DNA of 64,000 nucleotides, taken from assembly GCF_021190915.1 (NCBI RefSeq), contig NZ_JAIOAP010000005.1:1-64000 (forward strand), read 5' to 3'. The notes beneath the pieces are model-generated. The model was not told the origin of the DNA and did not search any database. It saw only the letters and a list, made by a program, of their open reading frames with translations. Source of the stretch: Cohnella silvisoli. Lineage in GTDB: Bacteria; Bacillota; Bacilli; Paenibacillales; Paenibacillaceae. The position numbers and the translations under genes were made by a program. Numbering within the stretch: the stretch's first letter is position 1; each line of letters opens with the position of its first letter. Below, one piece after another: positions 1-8,672 of the stretch.

Positions 1-35
1 GTTCGTCCTGAGCCAGGATCAAACTCTCCATAATA
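1..35 (-). rRNA. rrs: 16S rRNA, 5' end only (partial)
   Basis: The reverse complement of the first ~35 bases reads GAGAGTTTGATCCTGGCTC followed by AGGACGAAC, the universally conserved 5' end of bacterial 16S rRNA (the 27F primer region). The gene runs leftwards out of the window, so only its first bases are present. The exact mature 5' end is not resolvable; I place it near base 33-35 by comparison with other Firmicutes. It lies downstream of bofA on the same strand, the position of rrnA in Bacillus subtilis. Confidence 0.97.
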
Positions 36-153
36 GTTGAAGCCGAAGCTTCTTATTAAAGAGCCTTTGAGGCTCAATCTGTACTGCTGGTTTGCCATCC
101 GACAACCGAAGTCATCTTCAGACGTTTGTTCGTTTTCTTACGCTCAATGTTCA

Positions 154-168
154 GTTTTCAAAGAACAA
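154..168 (-). promoter_or_regulatory. boxA-like antitermination element in rRNA leader
   Basis: On the minus strand the leader contains TTGTTCTTTGAAAAC, close to the Bacillus rRNA-leader boxA (TGTTCTTTGAAAA) bound by NusB/NusE for rRNA antitermination. It lies about 120 nt upstream of the 16S start and downstream of both candidate promoters, the expected order. Confidence 0.7.
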
Positions 169-224
169 TTTGTGTTGCTTTTTGCGTTTCGTTTTTCGTC
201 ATCCGCGCTAACGGCGACTTTTAT

Positions 225-254
225 AATATACCACAGCGCCCATCCGCATTGCAA
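225..254 (-). promoter_or_regulatory. rRNA operon promoter P2 (candidate)
   Basis: Minus-strand -35 TTGCAA (249-254) and -10 TATATT (225-230) with an 18-bp spacer. It is the promoter nearer the 16S gene. Spacing and the AT-rich -10 support it; the start point is not known. Confidence 0.55.
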
Positions 255-323
255 CAAGTAATTTCTGTCAGTTCCTGTTGTTTCTTGTTGACCCTGTAGG
301 CTTGCCCAAGAGGCGCGAGAACT

Positions 324-353
324 AATGTATCATATCCGCACGTAACCCGTCAA
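324..353 (-). promoter_or_regulatory. rRNA operon promoter P1 (candidate)
   Basis: Minus-strand -35 TTGACG (348-353) and -10 TACATT (324-329), 18-bp spacer, just downstream of the bofA terminator. The whole 36-395 stretch carries no believable gene; it is the rRNA leader and its promoters. Confidence 0.5.
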
Positions 354-395
354 CCGATATTCTTGAGATATTTTCGCAGCAGCCGCTCCTTAGTA

Positions 396-420
396 GAAAA
401 CCGCCTGCTCCCGCAGGCAG
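396..420 (-). terminator. rho-independent terminator after bofA
   Basis: The minus-strand RNA folds CTGCCTGC-GGGA-GCAGGCGG followed by TTTTCT, directly after the bofA stop codon. It separates the recR-yaaL-bofA transcript from the rRNA promoters. Confidence 0.85.
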
Positions 421-422
421 TT

Positions 423-689
423 TCATACGAGCAATGTCCATTGCAATCCGAGCACGAGCGCAATTCCCGGCAATCCTAACAAAGCGACCGTTCCAATCGT
501 GAATGGATTTAAGGGTACATACCACCCCGTTACCCAGCCCGAGAAATTCAATGCATAGAGCGCCATCGCCGTAATAACCAAATGTACTCCGAATCTCGTT
601 AACCAACCCTTCGGGACATTTCGCTTAAGAAGCACGCCGCCTAAAGAGGTTGCGGATAGGATAAGAAGAACTACCCAGAACGTCTTCAT
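423..689 (-). CDS. bofA: pro-sigma-K processing inhibitor BofA family protein
   Basis: 88-residue protein made mostly of hydrophobic segments: residues ~4-24 and ~34-52, then a C-terminal half with the family-typical PLNPFTIGTVALLGLPGIAL stretch. In B. subtilis BofA sits in the forespore outer membrane and, with SpoIVFA, holds back SpoIVFB cleavage of pro-sigma-K until the spore signal arrives. The start ATG overlaps the yaaL stop (ATGA), so the two are translationally coupled. Gene order recR-yaaL-bofA-rRNA is that of B. subtilis, which supports orthology. Length matches the family (about 87 residues). Confidence 0.9.
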   Translation of the reverse strand: MKTFWVVLLILSATSLGGVLLKRNVPKGWLTRFGVHLVITAMALYALNFSGWVTGWYVPLNPFTIGTVALLGLPGIALVLGLQWTLLV

Positions 690-943
690 CCCATCTCCCT
701 GCTTTCTTCACGCGTTATCGACTGGCTCCATTGCCACTTCGCATTTCTCAGGAGCATGTCCAGCCTTTTTTCCGCCGCTTCCAGGCAGTAGATCGCATAA
801 TCCACATGGTCTTCCCCCAGGGCATGATGAAATCTCCACTCCGCGAGGTTCCACTCTTGTTCCGCATTGCGGATATCTTCTATAAGCCTTCGACGTTCAA
901 TCGATTCCACCTCGTTCAACACTCGCTTCTTGTTACGTTGCAT
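686..943 (-). CDS. yaaL: YaaL family protein (DUF2508)
   Basis: 85-residue soluble, charged, probably helical protein of the DUF2508/YaaL family; the middle segment NAEQEWNLAEWRFHHALG is typical. No function is established. Starts ATG after a GGGGGG-type ribosome site and overlaps bofA by four bases. It lies downstream of recR, separated by a terminator-like hairpin at 1049-1073, so it may be partly uncoupled from recR. Assignment rests on size, composition and synteny with B. subtilis recR-yaaL-bofA. Confidence 0.85.
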   Translation of the reverse strand: MQRNKKRVLNEVESIERRRLIEDIRNAEQEWNLAEWRFHHALGEDHVDYAIYCLEAAEKRLDMLLRNAKWQWSQSITREESREMG

Positions 944-1048
944 GACAATCCCCCCAGCCTCTTGTCAGATGCAGTCCTTAAGGGACAACCCACTACTATT
1001 TCTATACCCCAGAAAATTCCTTTAGAACTAACGAGACACGACAAAAAC

Positions 1049-1073
1049 AAAAAAGACGCCCGTAGGCGCCGCG
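1049..1073 (-). terminator. terminator after recR
   Basis: Minus strand: GGCGCC-TAC-GGGCGTC followed by TTTTTTGTTTTT, 30 bases past the recR stop. A good intrinsic terminator that would reduce read-through into yaaL-bofA. The rest of 944-1103 shows nothing else. Confidence 0.85.
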
Positions 1074-1103
1074 TAAAATGAATCGATGACTATTGATGAA
1101 TGG

Positions 1104-1703
1104 TTAATACAATTCCCTGCGGCCTTCCAAGGCTTTGGAAATCGTAACTTCGTCCGCGTATTCCAAATCTCCGCCAACCGGTAACCCATGCGCGATACGA
1201 GTGACTTTAATGCCGAAAGGCTTCACCAAGCGCGAAAGGTACATCGCAGTCGCTTCGCCTTCAATGTTCGGATTCGTAGCCAGTATCAATTCCTGAACTC
1301 TTTCGTCTCCGAGCCGCCGAACTAATTCGGCAATGCGGATATCGTCAGGCCCCAAGCCGTCCATCGGAGAAATCGCGCCATTAAGCACGTGATATTGTCC
1401 GTGGAATTCGCGGGTTCTCTCCATTGCGACGAGATCCTTCGGTTCCTGCACGACGCAGATGACGGACGCGTCACGCGCCTTATCGGAACAAATCCGGCAA
1501 GGGTCGGTATCCGTAATGTTGCAGCAAATAGAGCAATAGGTCAGGTTTCTCTTGACGTTAACCAACGCCTTGGCAAAATCGATGACATCTTCCTCTTTCA
1601 TGCGCAAAACGTAAAAAGCCAACCTAGCAGCCGTCTTCGGCCCGATGCCCGGCAAGCGGGAAAAAGAGTCGATCAGCTTGGCAATCGGTTCTGGATAAAA
1701 CAA
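1104..1703 (-). CDS. recR: recombination mediator RecR
   Basis: 199-residue RecR, a DNA-clamp protein that works with RecO (and RecF) to load RecA on single-stranded gaps. Visible features: N-terminal helix-hairpin-helix segment [20 protein letters not shown] (residues ~14-33), a Cys4 zinc finger CSIC...CRIC (~57-72), then a Toprim domain with [10 protein letters not shown] (~81-90) and the acidic [11 protein letters not shown] region. Length is normal. Follows ybaB by 38 bp and is expected to be cotranscribed with dnaX and ybaB, as in most bacteria. Confidence 0.97.
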   Translation of the reverse strand: MFYPEPIAKLIDSFSRLPGIGPKTAARLAFYVLRMKEEDVIDFAKALVNVKRNLTYCSICCNITDTDPCRICSDKARDASVICVVQEPKDLVAMERTREFHGQYHVLNGAISPMDGLGPDDIRIAELVRRLGDERVQELILATNPNIEGEATAMYLSRLVKPFGIKVTRIAHGLPVGGDLEYADEVTISKALEGRRELY

Positions 1704-1741
1704 AGGCTCTTGTCTCCTCTAATCATGGTTTGCCGCTAGTC

Positions 1742-2053
1742 TTAGAACAATCCAGGGATCTTCATGCCGCCGGTATATTTGCCCATATCCTGGTTCGCAA
1801 GCTCGTCTGCTTTGGTCAAAGCGTCGTTAACGGCCGTAAGCACAAGATCCTGCAGCATTTCAATGTCTTCGGGATCAACGGCTTCGGGTTTGATCTTAAT
1901 GTCCAGCAGCTTCTTGTGGCCGTTGATCGAAACCGTGACGACTCCGCCGCCCGCCGTACCCTCGATCGTTTTCGTTCCCAATTCTTCTTGCGCCTTCATC
2001 ATTTGTTCTTGCATCTTCTTCACTTGCTTCATCATTTGATTCATGTTGTTCAT
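1742..2053 (-). CDS. ybaB: YbaB/EbfC family nucleoid-associated protein
   Basis: 103-residue small DNA-binding protein of the YbaB/EbfC family (YaaK in B. subtilis), which forms a tweezer-like dimer. The N terminus is a Met/Gln/Lys-rich amphipathic helix ([20 protein letters not shown]), followed by the core with [14 protein letters not shown] and the conserved acidic [13 protein letters not shown]. It lies 13 bp after dnaX and just before recR, the most conserved arrangement of this gene. Confidence 0.96.
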   Translation of the reverse strand: MNNMNQMMKQVKKMQEQMMKAQEELGTKTIEGTAGGGVVTVSINGHKKLLDIKIKPEAVDPEDIEMLQDLVLTAVNDALTKADELANQDMGKYTGGMKIPGLF

Positions 2054-2066
2054 TGTTTATGCCTCC

Positions 2067-3881
2067 CTAATCGTCTTTGATCGTTACTAATTGTTCCCCG
2101 AACAAACGAACGGCCTCGTCGATCCAAGGCTCGCCCTTCTGCGCGGCTTCATCTTCCGGCACGAGCAGCAGTTCTTCGCCCGCCGTATGATCCGCTTTAG
2201 GCTTACCCGAGCTTTCCGCCAGCGCGTCTTGCCAATCTTTCTGCATGATGGTTAGCAACTGGGTAGGACTGCCGAAGACTGCCGTTAAAACGCCTTCGAT
2301 TACGCCTTTGTTTGTCGGCTTTTCCGTTGTTTCGCGGTGAATCGTATTTCGGAATGCTACCACAATCGTATTCTCCGCAAAGGCGACGGGTTCGCCGTCG
2401 ACTAACCAGGCATGAACGGTTACCCGCTCTTCCTTAACCCTCTGGAGAACTTGCGGCCACTTGGCTAAAGATGGCGCGGAAGAAGAACTTGCCTCCACAT
2501 AAGCATTCAGCTTCAAACGAGGAATTGACGCGATACGCGGGGCATTAGACGAACTTCCGCCGCTCGCAGCCGAGTTCGATCGAGCATGGGCGTTGCCGCC
2601 GCCAACTGCCCCAGACGAAGAGGACGCCCCCGCCATCGAGGAAGAACCGCCGCTTTGCTGCAATGCGCTCAGCTTATGTTCCAAGCTTGCGATTTGTTGC
2701 TTCAGCTGCCCAAGATCGGCGCGGCTGATAGAACCTTCTGCCCGGCCAACAGCGCCTGTATCCGACGAGCTTATACCGGCAGCAGATTCGGCGCCCAGGC
2801 TATCCGAACATAGCTTCAAGAGGGCGATCTCGAACATCGTTTGCGGATGAGCCGCGTATTTCATTTCGCTTTGATAACGATTCAACAAATCAATGATAGC
2901 AAATAACCGCTCGCGGGAAAATCCGTTAGACATCTCCCTTAGTTCAGCAGGATCCACAACCCGTCCCGAGGAATCGCCCGCATCGGGAGCTAGTTGGGCT
3001 AGCAGCAAATCCCGGAAGTAATGCATAAGCTGTTCCAAACATTTGTCCGCGCTCTTGCCGGCTTTCATCATCTCGTCGATTTCATGAAGTACTTTGGCGG
3101 CGTCTTTCTCTCTAACCGCCACCGCCAGCCTGGCGAACTGTTCCGAGGGAAGCCCACCGGTTGCTTCAATCGCATGCTGCAAAGTAACTTGACCGCCGGT
3201 AAAGGAAGATATCTGATCCAGCAGGCTAAGCGCATCGCGCATCCCCCCGTCAGATAAGCGGGCGATATAGCGAAGCGCCTCATCTTCGGCCGTAATTTGC
3301 TCTTCCGTGCTTATCTCACGCAGGCGCCCGACCTGTTCCTCTAGAGAAACCCGGCGGAAATCAAAGCGCTGGCAACGCGAGATGATGGTCGGCGGCAACC
3401 GATGAGGCTCGGTCGTGGCCAATACGAACATGACATGACCGGGCGGCTCTTCCAATGTCTTAAGAAGAGCGTTGAAAGCTTCCGTTGTCAGCATGTGTAC
3501 TTCATCGATAATATAAACTTTGCGCCGAACTTCCGTCGGTGAATACTTCACTTTGTCCCTAATATCGCGAATTTCTTCAACGCCGCGATTGGATGCCGCA
3601 TCGATCTCGACAACATCCATGACGGAGCCGCTTGTAATGCGTTCGCATTGCGAGCATTTGTTGCAAGGCTCTGGCGCCGGGCCGTGCTCGCAGTTGACGG
3701 CTTTGGCCAATATTTTCGCAGCGCTTGTTTTGCCGGTCCCTCTCGGGCCGCTGAACAAATACGCATGGGAGAGGCGATTTTCGCGAATTGCGTTTTGCAG
3801 GGTCTGAACGATGTGTTGCTGCCCGACCATGTCCTGGAACGTCTGGGGACGCCAGGCCCGGTACAAAGCAAGATGTGCCAT
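2067..3881 (-). CDS. dnaX: DNA polymerase III subunit gamma/tau
   Basis: 604-residue clamp-loader ATPase of the replicative polymerase. Walker A GPRGTGKTSAAK at residues ~45-56, the four-cysteine zinc module (CEHGPAPEPCNKCSQC, ~64-79), Walker B DEVHML (~126) and sensor-1 region LATTEPHRLPPTIISRCQRFDF. The C-terminal domain III is followed by an unusual Ser/Gly/Ala-rich linker (~residues 405-450) and a tau-type tail. No obvious slippery AAAAAAG frameshift signal was seen, as is normal in Firmicutes. Lies 35 bp downstream of the kinase gene and starts the dnaX-ybaB-recR group. Confidence 0.97.
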   Translation of the reverse strand: MAHLALYRAWRPQTFQDMVGQQHIVQTLQNAIRENRLSHAYLFSGPRGTGKTSAAKILAKAVNCEHGPAPEPCNKCSQCERITSGSVMDVVEIDAASNRGVEEIRDIRDKVKYSPTEVRRKVYIIDEVHMLTTEAFNALLKTLEEPPGHVMFVLATTEPHRLPPTIISRCQRFDFRRVSLEEQVGRLREISTEEQITAEDEALRYIARLSDGGMRDALSLLDQISSFTGGQVTLQHAIEATGGLPSEQFARLAVAVREKDAAKVLHEIDEMMKAGKSADKCLEQLMHYFRDLLLAQLAPDAGDSSGRVVDPAELREMSNGFSRERLFAIIDLLNRYQSEMKYAAHPQTMFEIALLKLCSDSLGAESAAGISSSDTGAVGRAEGSISRADLGQLKQQIASLEHKLSALQQSGGSSSMAGASSSSGAVGGGNAHARSNSAASGGSSSNAPRIASIPRLKLNAYVEASSSSAPSLAKWPQVLQRVKEERVTVHAWLVDGEPVAFAENTIVVAFRNTIHRETTEKPTNKGVIEGVLTAVFGSPTQLLTIMQKDWQDALAESSGKPKADHTAGEELLLVPEDEAAQKGEPWIDEAVRLFGEQLVTIKDD

Positions 3882-3916
3882 TGCATGTCGCTCCCGTCAG
3901 CTTGCCGTTTCATCCA

Positions 3917-5086
3917 TTATACATCATAGGATGAGCGCTCTCCACCGCTAGCTTGGATTTCCTTCTCCGACTCTCCGGCTGCATTAGGCAACCAAACCGT
4001 AAATCGCGTTCCTTCCTCGTCGGAAGACACCTCGATGTTCCCGCCTAAGTCATGAACGATCCGTTGGCAAACCGAGAGCCCCAATCCCGTTCCTTGCGGT
4101 TTCGTCGTAAAAAAGGGATCGAAAACCTTCTCCAACGCATCCGCCGATATCCCAGTACCTGTATCCGAAATTTCAACCGCTATTTTACCGAGTTGATCAG
4201 GATGACTGCATTCGCGAATTATTAAAGTCCCTCCTCCGTTCATCGCTTCGATAGCATTTTTTCCTAAATTCAGAAATACCTGCTTCAATAACTCTTTATC
4301 GGCTACGATCGAATTCAATTCAGGTTTAGGGTAGTAAAGCACCGTCACGTTGTAAAGCATCGCCTCATTGCGGATCATGGGGAGAATTTCTTGCAACACA
4401 CGCCCGATTCTCATCGATACCTGCTTGATTTCTTTGGGTTTGCTCAGCAATAGAAATTCACTGACAAGATCGTTCACCCTCTCAAGCTCGGAAAGCACGA
4501 TTCTAACAAATTCCTTTTCCTTGCTCATGTTGCGTTCCGTTAAAGTCTTATTCAATAGCTGCATGAACCCTTTGATCGCCGTTAGTGGATTTCGAATCTC
4601 ATGTGCCGTACCCGCCGCGATCTGACCAATCGTCTTCAAACGATCCGAACGTCTGATTTGCTCCTCTAGCGTCATCATATGCGATACGTCGCGGAAGAGG
4701 ACAAAAGCACCGTTCAGACCCCCGTCATTCTGAAGCACATCTCCATCAAGCATCAATTCATGGCTATGCTTACCGTGAGTCCAATTCAAGAGCCGGTTAC
4801 GAAAAGTAATCCCTTTAAGCAAGCTCCGGTCGAAGGGCTGAGGATGCAAGGAAAGCTGCTCAAACCATTCTTCGACGGGCTTCTCCAGAATATCCGTCCG
4901 ATAACATCCGAACACCGAGCAAATCATTTCACTGATTTCCACGATGCGAAATTCCGAATCGAGTATGAGAACACCGGTACCTTCCAAGGCTAGAAAACGA
5001 TCGGCAAATTGCCGAATATAGAGCTCTTGCTTCGTTTGAATAGAATAATCGGGCTGGTCATCTGCGAGTAATGCCGGTTCGTCCAT
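3917..5086 (-). CDS. PAS-domain sensor histidine kinase (soluble)
   Basis: 389-residue kinase with no membrane segment. A PAS-type domain (~residues 30-130), a HisKA dimerisation domain with phospho-acceptor His162 in GTAHEIRNPL, then a HATPase_c domain with N box (NLGKNAIEAM), G1 (DTGTGI), F (FFTTKPQGTG) and G2 (GTGLGLSVC). I chose ATG 5086 because GGAGGTGA sits eight bases before it. No response regulator is adjacent, so it is an orphan kinase; the layout resembles soluble sporulation kinases (KinA/KinE type) that phosphorylate Spo0F, whose gene is at 21.5 kb. That partnership is inference. It lies between the SRP RNA gene and dnaX. Confidence 0.9.
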   Translation of the reverse strand: MDEPALLADDQPDYSIQTKQELYIRQFADRFLALEGTGVLILDSEFRIVEISEMICSVFGCYRTDILEKPVEEWFEQLSLHPQPFDRSLLKGITFRNRLLNWTHGKHSHELMLDGDVLQNDGGLNGAFVLFRDVSHMMTLEEQIRRSDRLKTIGQIAAGTAHEIRNPLTAIKGFMQLLNKTLTERNMSKEKEFVRIVLSELERVNDLVSEFLLLSKPKEIKQVSMRIGRVLQEILPMIRNEAMLYNVTVLYYPKPELNSIVADKELLKQVFLNLGKNAIEAMNGGGTLIIRECSHPDQLGKIAVEISDTGTGISADALEKVFDPFFTTKPQGTGLGLSVCQRIVHDLGGNIEVSSDEEGTRFTVWLPNAAGESEKEIQASGGERSSYDV

Positions 5087-5198
5087 TATTCGTCTCACCT
5101 CCGGTCAACGAGCCAGCTCAATTGTAAATATTCGGTATATCAGGTTATATTCCCTCCTTCGGACCTATGACATTGGAAGTATTTTCGCTGGCAGCGCA

Positions 5199-5240
5199 AC
5201 AAAAAAAGCACCCGGCGAATTCATGCTTACGCCTAGATGC
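5199..5240 (-). terminator. terminator of the SRP RNA gene
   Basis: Minus strand: GCATCTAGGCG, loop, CGCCGGGTGC with one bulge, followed by TTTTTTTGTT. It lies 40 bases past the 3' end of the SRP RNA and is well placed to end that transcript. Confidence 0.75.
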
Positions 5241-5280
5241 TTCATTGCACGCTATTAGAGAAATGATTTGATTATGAGGA

Positions 5281-5547
5281 CCGTGCACCTGTCCTCGATA
5301 CTTGCGATCCAGCCGTATAAGAGTGCGTCGCTCAGGCCGAGCTACCCTCCAACACAAGAACTAAACCACTTATGGCTGCTTCCTTCCGGACCTGACCGGG
5401 TTCATGGCCGTCCCTCGCGGAGGACCCTGCCGTCAACACGGCACGAAACTTACCGGAACCTGCATCACAAAACCTAAAACAGGAATTCAACCTCGCTGGA
5501 GCGGATTGCGAGTTACAGGGCACCGCTACCTCCCCGTCTAGCACGGC
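5281..5547 (-). ncRNA. ffs: signal recognition particle RNA, large Bacillus type
   Basis: About 267-nt RNA component of the SRP, which binds Ffh and targets nascent membrane and secreted proteins to FtsY/SecYEG. The minus strand carries the invariant domain IV: GTCAGGTCCGGAAGGAAGCA, with the GGAAGCAGC asymmetric loop, and the 5' part GTGCTAGACGGGGAGGTAGC typical of the Alu-type domain. The 5' (GCCGTGC) and 3' (GTGCACGG) ends pair as in B. subtilis scRNA. An ideal promoter and a terminator flank it. Synteny (upstream of dnaX) also fits. Confidence 0.96.
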
Positions 5548-5554
5548 AAAACTA

Positions 5555-5583
5555 AGTATAGCGAATTGCACAAGGAAGTGCAA
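5555..5583 (-). promoter_or_regulatory. sigma-A promoter of the SRP RNA
   Basis: Minus-strand -35 TTGCAC (5578-5583), 17-bp spacer, -10 TATACT (5555-5560). Seven bases separate the -10 from the first base of the SRP RNA, so the deduced 5' end and the promoter agree. Confidence 0.9.
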
Positions 5584-5618
5584 CCGAAGGGAATAGTTCC
5601 CTCATTCTTAGTTTACCT

Positions 5619-6026
5619 TCACTTCATCGACCGGACATGAATGACGTAACGAGGAAAATTAAACCGAAGAACCGTCGCGACCTGTTGCTCCACGGTTGGA
5701 ATTTCCCGAGCTTGCAAGCCGGGCTTGAGCTTAACCGTCACATAAGCCTCCGCCCCGTTAAACGTAACGTTAGATGCGGCTACACCTGGCAAATTCTTGA
5801 TCGATTGCGCCATCAACTCGTTGTCCACGTTGTAATCGCTCATCATGTGGTGGCCGGGCATTCGCGGATGGCTGTTCTGCATGCCTAAATAGCCGTCATT
5901 CGCGTAGCTTCGCGTCTTCATTCCGATGGAATTTTTCGTACCATTGTTGTTACCACAGCCCGCCGAGACCATGAGAGAACTAATTACGGTAATGATCAAC
6001 GCGATTGTTTTCCATTGCTTCCGCAT
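5619..6026 (-). CDS. YhcN/YlaJ-type sporulation lipoprotein
   Basis: 135-residue probable lipoprotein: a basic start, a hydrophobic signal (residues ~8-23) and a lipobox ending SAGC, then a short mature domain with the YhcN/YlaJ pattern (MAQSIKNLPGVAASNVTF, AYVTVKL, VATVLRFNFP). Members of this family are found in the spore or forespore membranes of Bacillus and its relatives; the molecular role is not known. Starts ATG after GGGAGG. It stands alone between rpmE and the SRP RNA gene. The mature part begins with an Asn/Gly/Met-rich spacer (~26-60). Confidence 0.85.
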   Translation of the reverse strand: MRKQWKTIALIITVISSLMVSAGCGNNNGTKNSIGMKTRSYANDGYLGMQNSHPRMPGHHMMSDYNVDNELMAQSIKNLPGVAASNVTFNGAEAYVTVKLKPGLQAREIPTVEQQVATVLRFNFPRYVIHVRSMK

Positions 6027-6089
6027 GAAAAAAACCTCCCTTTATCCGGTAGGATTTGAAGGGAGGTCTATCTCTATACGGCTATTTGA

Positions 6090-6287
6090 TTAAATACCGT
6101 ATTTTTTCTTGAACTTGTCTACCCGACCGCCTGCATCGATAAACTTCTGTTTACCTGTGTAGAACGGATGGCAAGCCGAACAGATCTCAACTTTAAGGCT
6201 CGATTTAATCGAACCAGTTTCGAAAGTGTTTCCGCATGCGCAAGATGCCGTAATCACATTGTATTGCGGATGAATGGATGGTTTCAA
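6090..6287 (-). CDS. rpmE: 50S ribosomal protein L31 (zinc form)
   Basis: 65-residue L31. Cysteines in CAC (residues 16 and 18) and CSAC (36 and 39) form the zinc site, so this is the C+ form. I chose the TTG at 6287 as the start: AGAGGTGA lies five bases upstream and the product then begins [10 protein letters not shown] like other L31 proteins, whereas a longer reading would add an unusual 18-residue extension. A good sigma-A promoter lies 63 bp upstream. In B. subtilis rpmE is next to rho; here about 11 kb of other genes separate them. Confidence 0.95.
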   Translation of the reverse strand: MKPSIHPQYNVITASCACGNTFETGSIKSSLKVEICSACHPFYTGKQKFIDAGGRVDKFKKKYGI

Positions 6288-6349
6288 AGGGTTCACCTCT
6301 TTCTGCCCTGGATCAACATGTGGACCCAGAGTAATAGACACATGATGGG

Positions 6350-6378
6350 ATTATAGCACGTCAACACCTCCATTACAA
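6350..6378 (-). promoter_or_regulatory. rpmE promoter
   Basis: Minus-strand -35 TTGTAA (6373-6378), 17-bp spacer, consensus -10 TATAAT (6350-6355), about 63 bp ahead of the TTG start of rpmE. Confidence 0.75.
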
Positions 6379-6428
6379 CCATCAAAGCCGCGAACCCTCA
6401 AACCCAAGCACCCGCTTTTTCCGCCGGT

Positions 6429-8636
6429 TTAGTTTCGAACCTGGATTTCATCAATGAACGTCCAAGCGCTGCTTGCGGGAGTAACTTGCACCTTGACGTA
6501 ACGTCCCGAGACGCTGCTTAGATCCGTCAGCCGATACTTTTTGACTTGGTCCGAGCTGCTGACGGCCGGTTTGTTCACGGTGCCGATCGTCGTATAGCTG
6601 GTACCGGTAGACGAAACGGAGAAGGTAACCGTCTGAGGAAGCAGAACATATACAGATTTGACCTGCAGGAAATCGGCATATACCTCCTTGATCGTCTTGC
6701 TGGAACCAAGATCGATCGTGAAGCTGTAAGCCGATGCGGTATTTCGTCCCTGCCACGCCGCATCCACGTAAGTGGCTGTTCCGAAAGTTCCGTTCGTAAG
6801 CTCGGTTCCGCTTGTGTCAGGGTACGACGCATCGGCCGCCATAGTCGTCGTATACGATTTGCCTGAAGAAAGATTGGTCGCATAGGTCGTACCCGCGGGC
6901 GTCGAAACGCTTATCGTCGAAGAAGCGGCAGATTCGTTGCCCGCGGCATCGAATGCTTTTACCGAATACGTGTATGAAGTGCTGGGGTTCAACTGAGTGT
7001 CCGTATAACTCGCCGTATTCGAATAACTCGTGTAGACTAACTCGCTGTTCCTGTAAATTTTGTACCCGACGACTCCCGTGTTATCCGTTGAAGCCGTCCA
7101 GCTGAGTTGAACGGTCATGGAATTCGGCGCACTACCCGAAAGGCCGGCAGGCGTCGACGGTACGACCGACTCCACGCTTCCGGTGGAAAAGTAGTCTTTG
7201 TAAGTCGTAAAATAAAGCGGATTGACCTGCTGTGGACTGATGTAATGGTTGAAGCTAAAGCTGGTGTACTTGCTGACGTACGATGAAACCGCAGCCAAGT
7301 CGTCCTTCAGCAGCTTAATGTCCATCGGTTTGAAATCGAGATTAAACGTTTCCGCGTCATCCCACAGCGCCGTCGCCGGCCTGGCATTCTGAATGGCCGT
7401 CTTCGTTGCCGAGAACCAGCTTGCAAGCTGAGCTGTCGTGGCATGACCGGCACCAATTCCGTCTTGCAATGCGATCACGTCGATATTAGCCCGGGCGAGA
7501 ATGTACTCCCACATCGTTTGCCAACCTGTCGTGGTCAATCCTCCGGATGTATTGTAGAAGGGCGATACGATAACCGGAAGGTTAGGGCTAAGCGTCTTAA
7601 TATAGTCGATGACCGTATCGTAAAAAGTGGCCATCCGGTCCCACTCGACCGATGTCGGCAAATTCCAGTTATCGACTTCAAAGCTGAGATACCAGCCTTT
7701 AAATGAAGCGTTGGAGCCGTATTTCGTCCATAGATCTTGAGCAAGGTTTTCCGCCTTAGTCGTTTCATTGCTCAACCATGTTGCGTTGTTCGTATAATTG
7801 ACGAACCAGTCCTCGTTTAATTGAAGCCCCAGATAGATGTCCATTCCGAACTGGTTGCCCATGCTGAGCGTTTTGGATACGACGTCATTGGTCGTGTTCT
7901 GAGTGTATCCGCTAAGCCCTGATGGATAGACCGTCGTGTTCAGTTTGCTGTTAGCGGTCCATTGTAAGAACAGATGGTCCATGCCTGCCTCTTCCATTTT
8001 CTGAAACTCCGTCGTCCACTGGGAGTTGGACCACTGGTCGCCAAGGTCAGGCTGCAGGAAACTGCCGGACAGAATCGCCGACGCGGAACCGGCCGGACGC
8101 TTTACCTCCCATTCGTCTATGAACGACCATTTGCTCGTCGCGCTTGTTACGACCATTTTCACGTAACGCGCGGAAACCGGAGAAAATGCGCTGCAGGAAT
8201 AGGGAACGGCCGTCGTATCGACGCCGGCTCCTTGCTGCGATAAGGTACATGCGCTTGTGTAGGCGATATTGTCGTTGGAATATTGAAATTGCACTTGCGT
8301 CGGAGTTTCAACCCCGGCTCCCGTATACTTGAAGAAATTCGCTTTGAAGCTTTGGAAAGTCCGGGAAACGCTAAAATCCACCGTAAACGAATAGCTAGTC
8401 GAGTTAAACCGTGCCTGCCACCCCGCATCGGCGAGCAGGTTGGCGGCATAAACTCCATCGGTCAGTTCCCCGCCGCTGTCGGGATAAGTCGCGTTTGCCG
8501 CTACGGAAGATGAGTACGTTTTGCCTAGCAAAATATTGGGAGATGCCGCTTCAGCATTGCCGCTTACCCCCAAAGTATTAAGGACAAGAGTAACAAGGAA
8601 ACACATGCAAATCATCATTGAAAAAGATCGTTTCAT
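6429..8636 (-). CDS. secreted DUF4434 glycosidase-like protein with discoidin and FN3 modules
   Basis: 735 residues. Signal peptide (~1-30), an F5/8-type-C (discoidin)-like domain (~33-183), a DUF4434 domain (~190-500; probable TIM-barrel glycosidase, with the acidic candidates FEVDNW and WDDAETF near barrel strand ends), a fibronectin type III domain (~503-592) and a second discoidin-like domain (~597-735). No activity is established for DUF4434. Likely binds and cuts an extracellular glycan and feeds the adjacent amino-sugar transporter. Start ATG has an AAAGGAGG site. A perfect cre lies 37 bp upstream, so carbon catabolite repression is expected. It is transcribed from its own region, downstream of the ROK gene on the same strand. 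Confidence 0.85.
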   Translation of the reverse strand: MKRSFSMMICMCFLVTLVLNTLGVSGNAEAASPNILLGKTYSSSVAANATYPDSGGELTDGVYAANLLADAGWQARFNSTSYSFTVDFSVSRTFQSFKANFFKYTGAGVETPTQVQFQYSNDNIAYTSACTLSQQGAGVDTTAVPYSCSAFSPVSARYVKMVVTSATSKWSFIDEWEVKRPAGSASAILSGSFLQPDLGDQWSNSQWTTEFQKMEEAGMDHLFLQWTANSKLNTTVYPSGLSGYTQNTTNDVVSKTLSMGNQFGMDIYLGLQLNEDWFVNYTNNATWLSNETTKAENLAQDLWTKYGSNASFKGWYLSFEVDNWNLPTSVEWDRMATFYDTVIDYIKTLSPNLPVIVSPFYNTSGGLTTTGWQTMWEYILARANIDVIALQDGIGAGHATTAQLASWFSATKTAIQNARPATALWDDAETFNLDFKPMDIKLLKDDLAAVSSYVSKYTSFSFNHYISPQQVNPLYFTTYKDYFSTGSVESVVPSTPAGLSGSAPNSMTVQLSWTASTDNTGVVGYKIYRNSELVYTSYSNTASYTDTQLNPSTSYTYSVKAFDAAGNESAASSTISVSTPAGTTYATNLSSGKSYTTTMAADASYPDTSGTELTNGTFGTATYVDAAWQGRNTASAYSFTIDLGSSKTIKEVYADFLQVKSVYVLLPQTVTFSVSSTGTSYTTIGTVNKPAVSSSDQVKKYRLTDLSSVSGRYVKVQVTPASSAWTFIDEIQVRN

Positions 8637-8672
8637 TGTCGAGAATCCTCCTTTAATTTAGGTAATCCTGAA

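Noticed and set aside
37..261. Reading frame in the rRNA leader
   Set aside because: It lies antisense to the rRNA promoters and boxA; composition and context are not coding.
5588..5606. Terminator for the yhcN-like gene
   Set aside because: GAGGGAA/TTCCCTT can pair but there is no T-tract, and it overlaps the SRP RNA promoter region.
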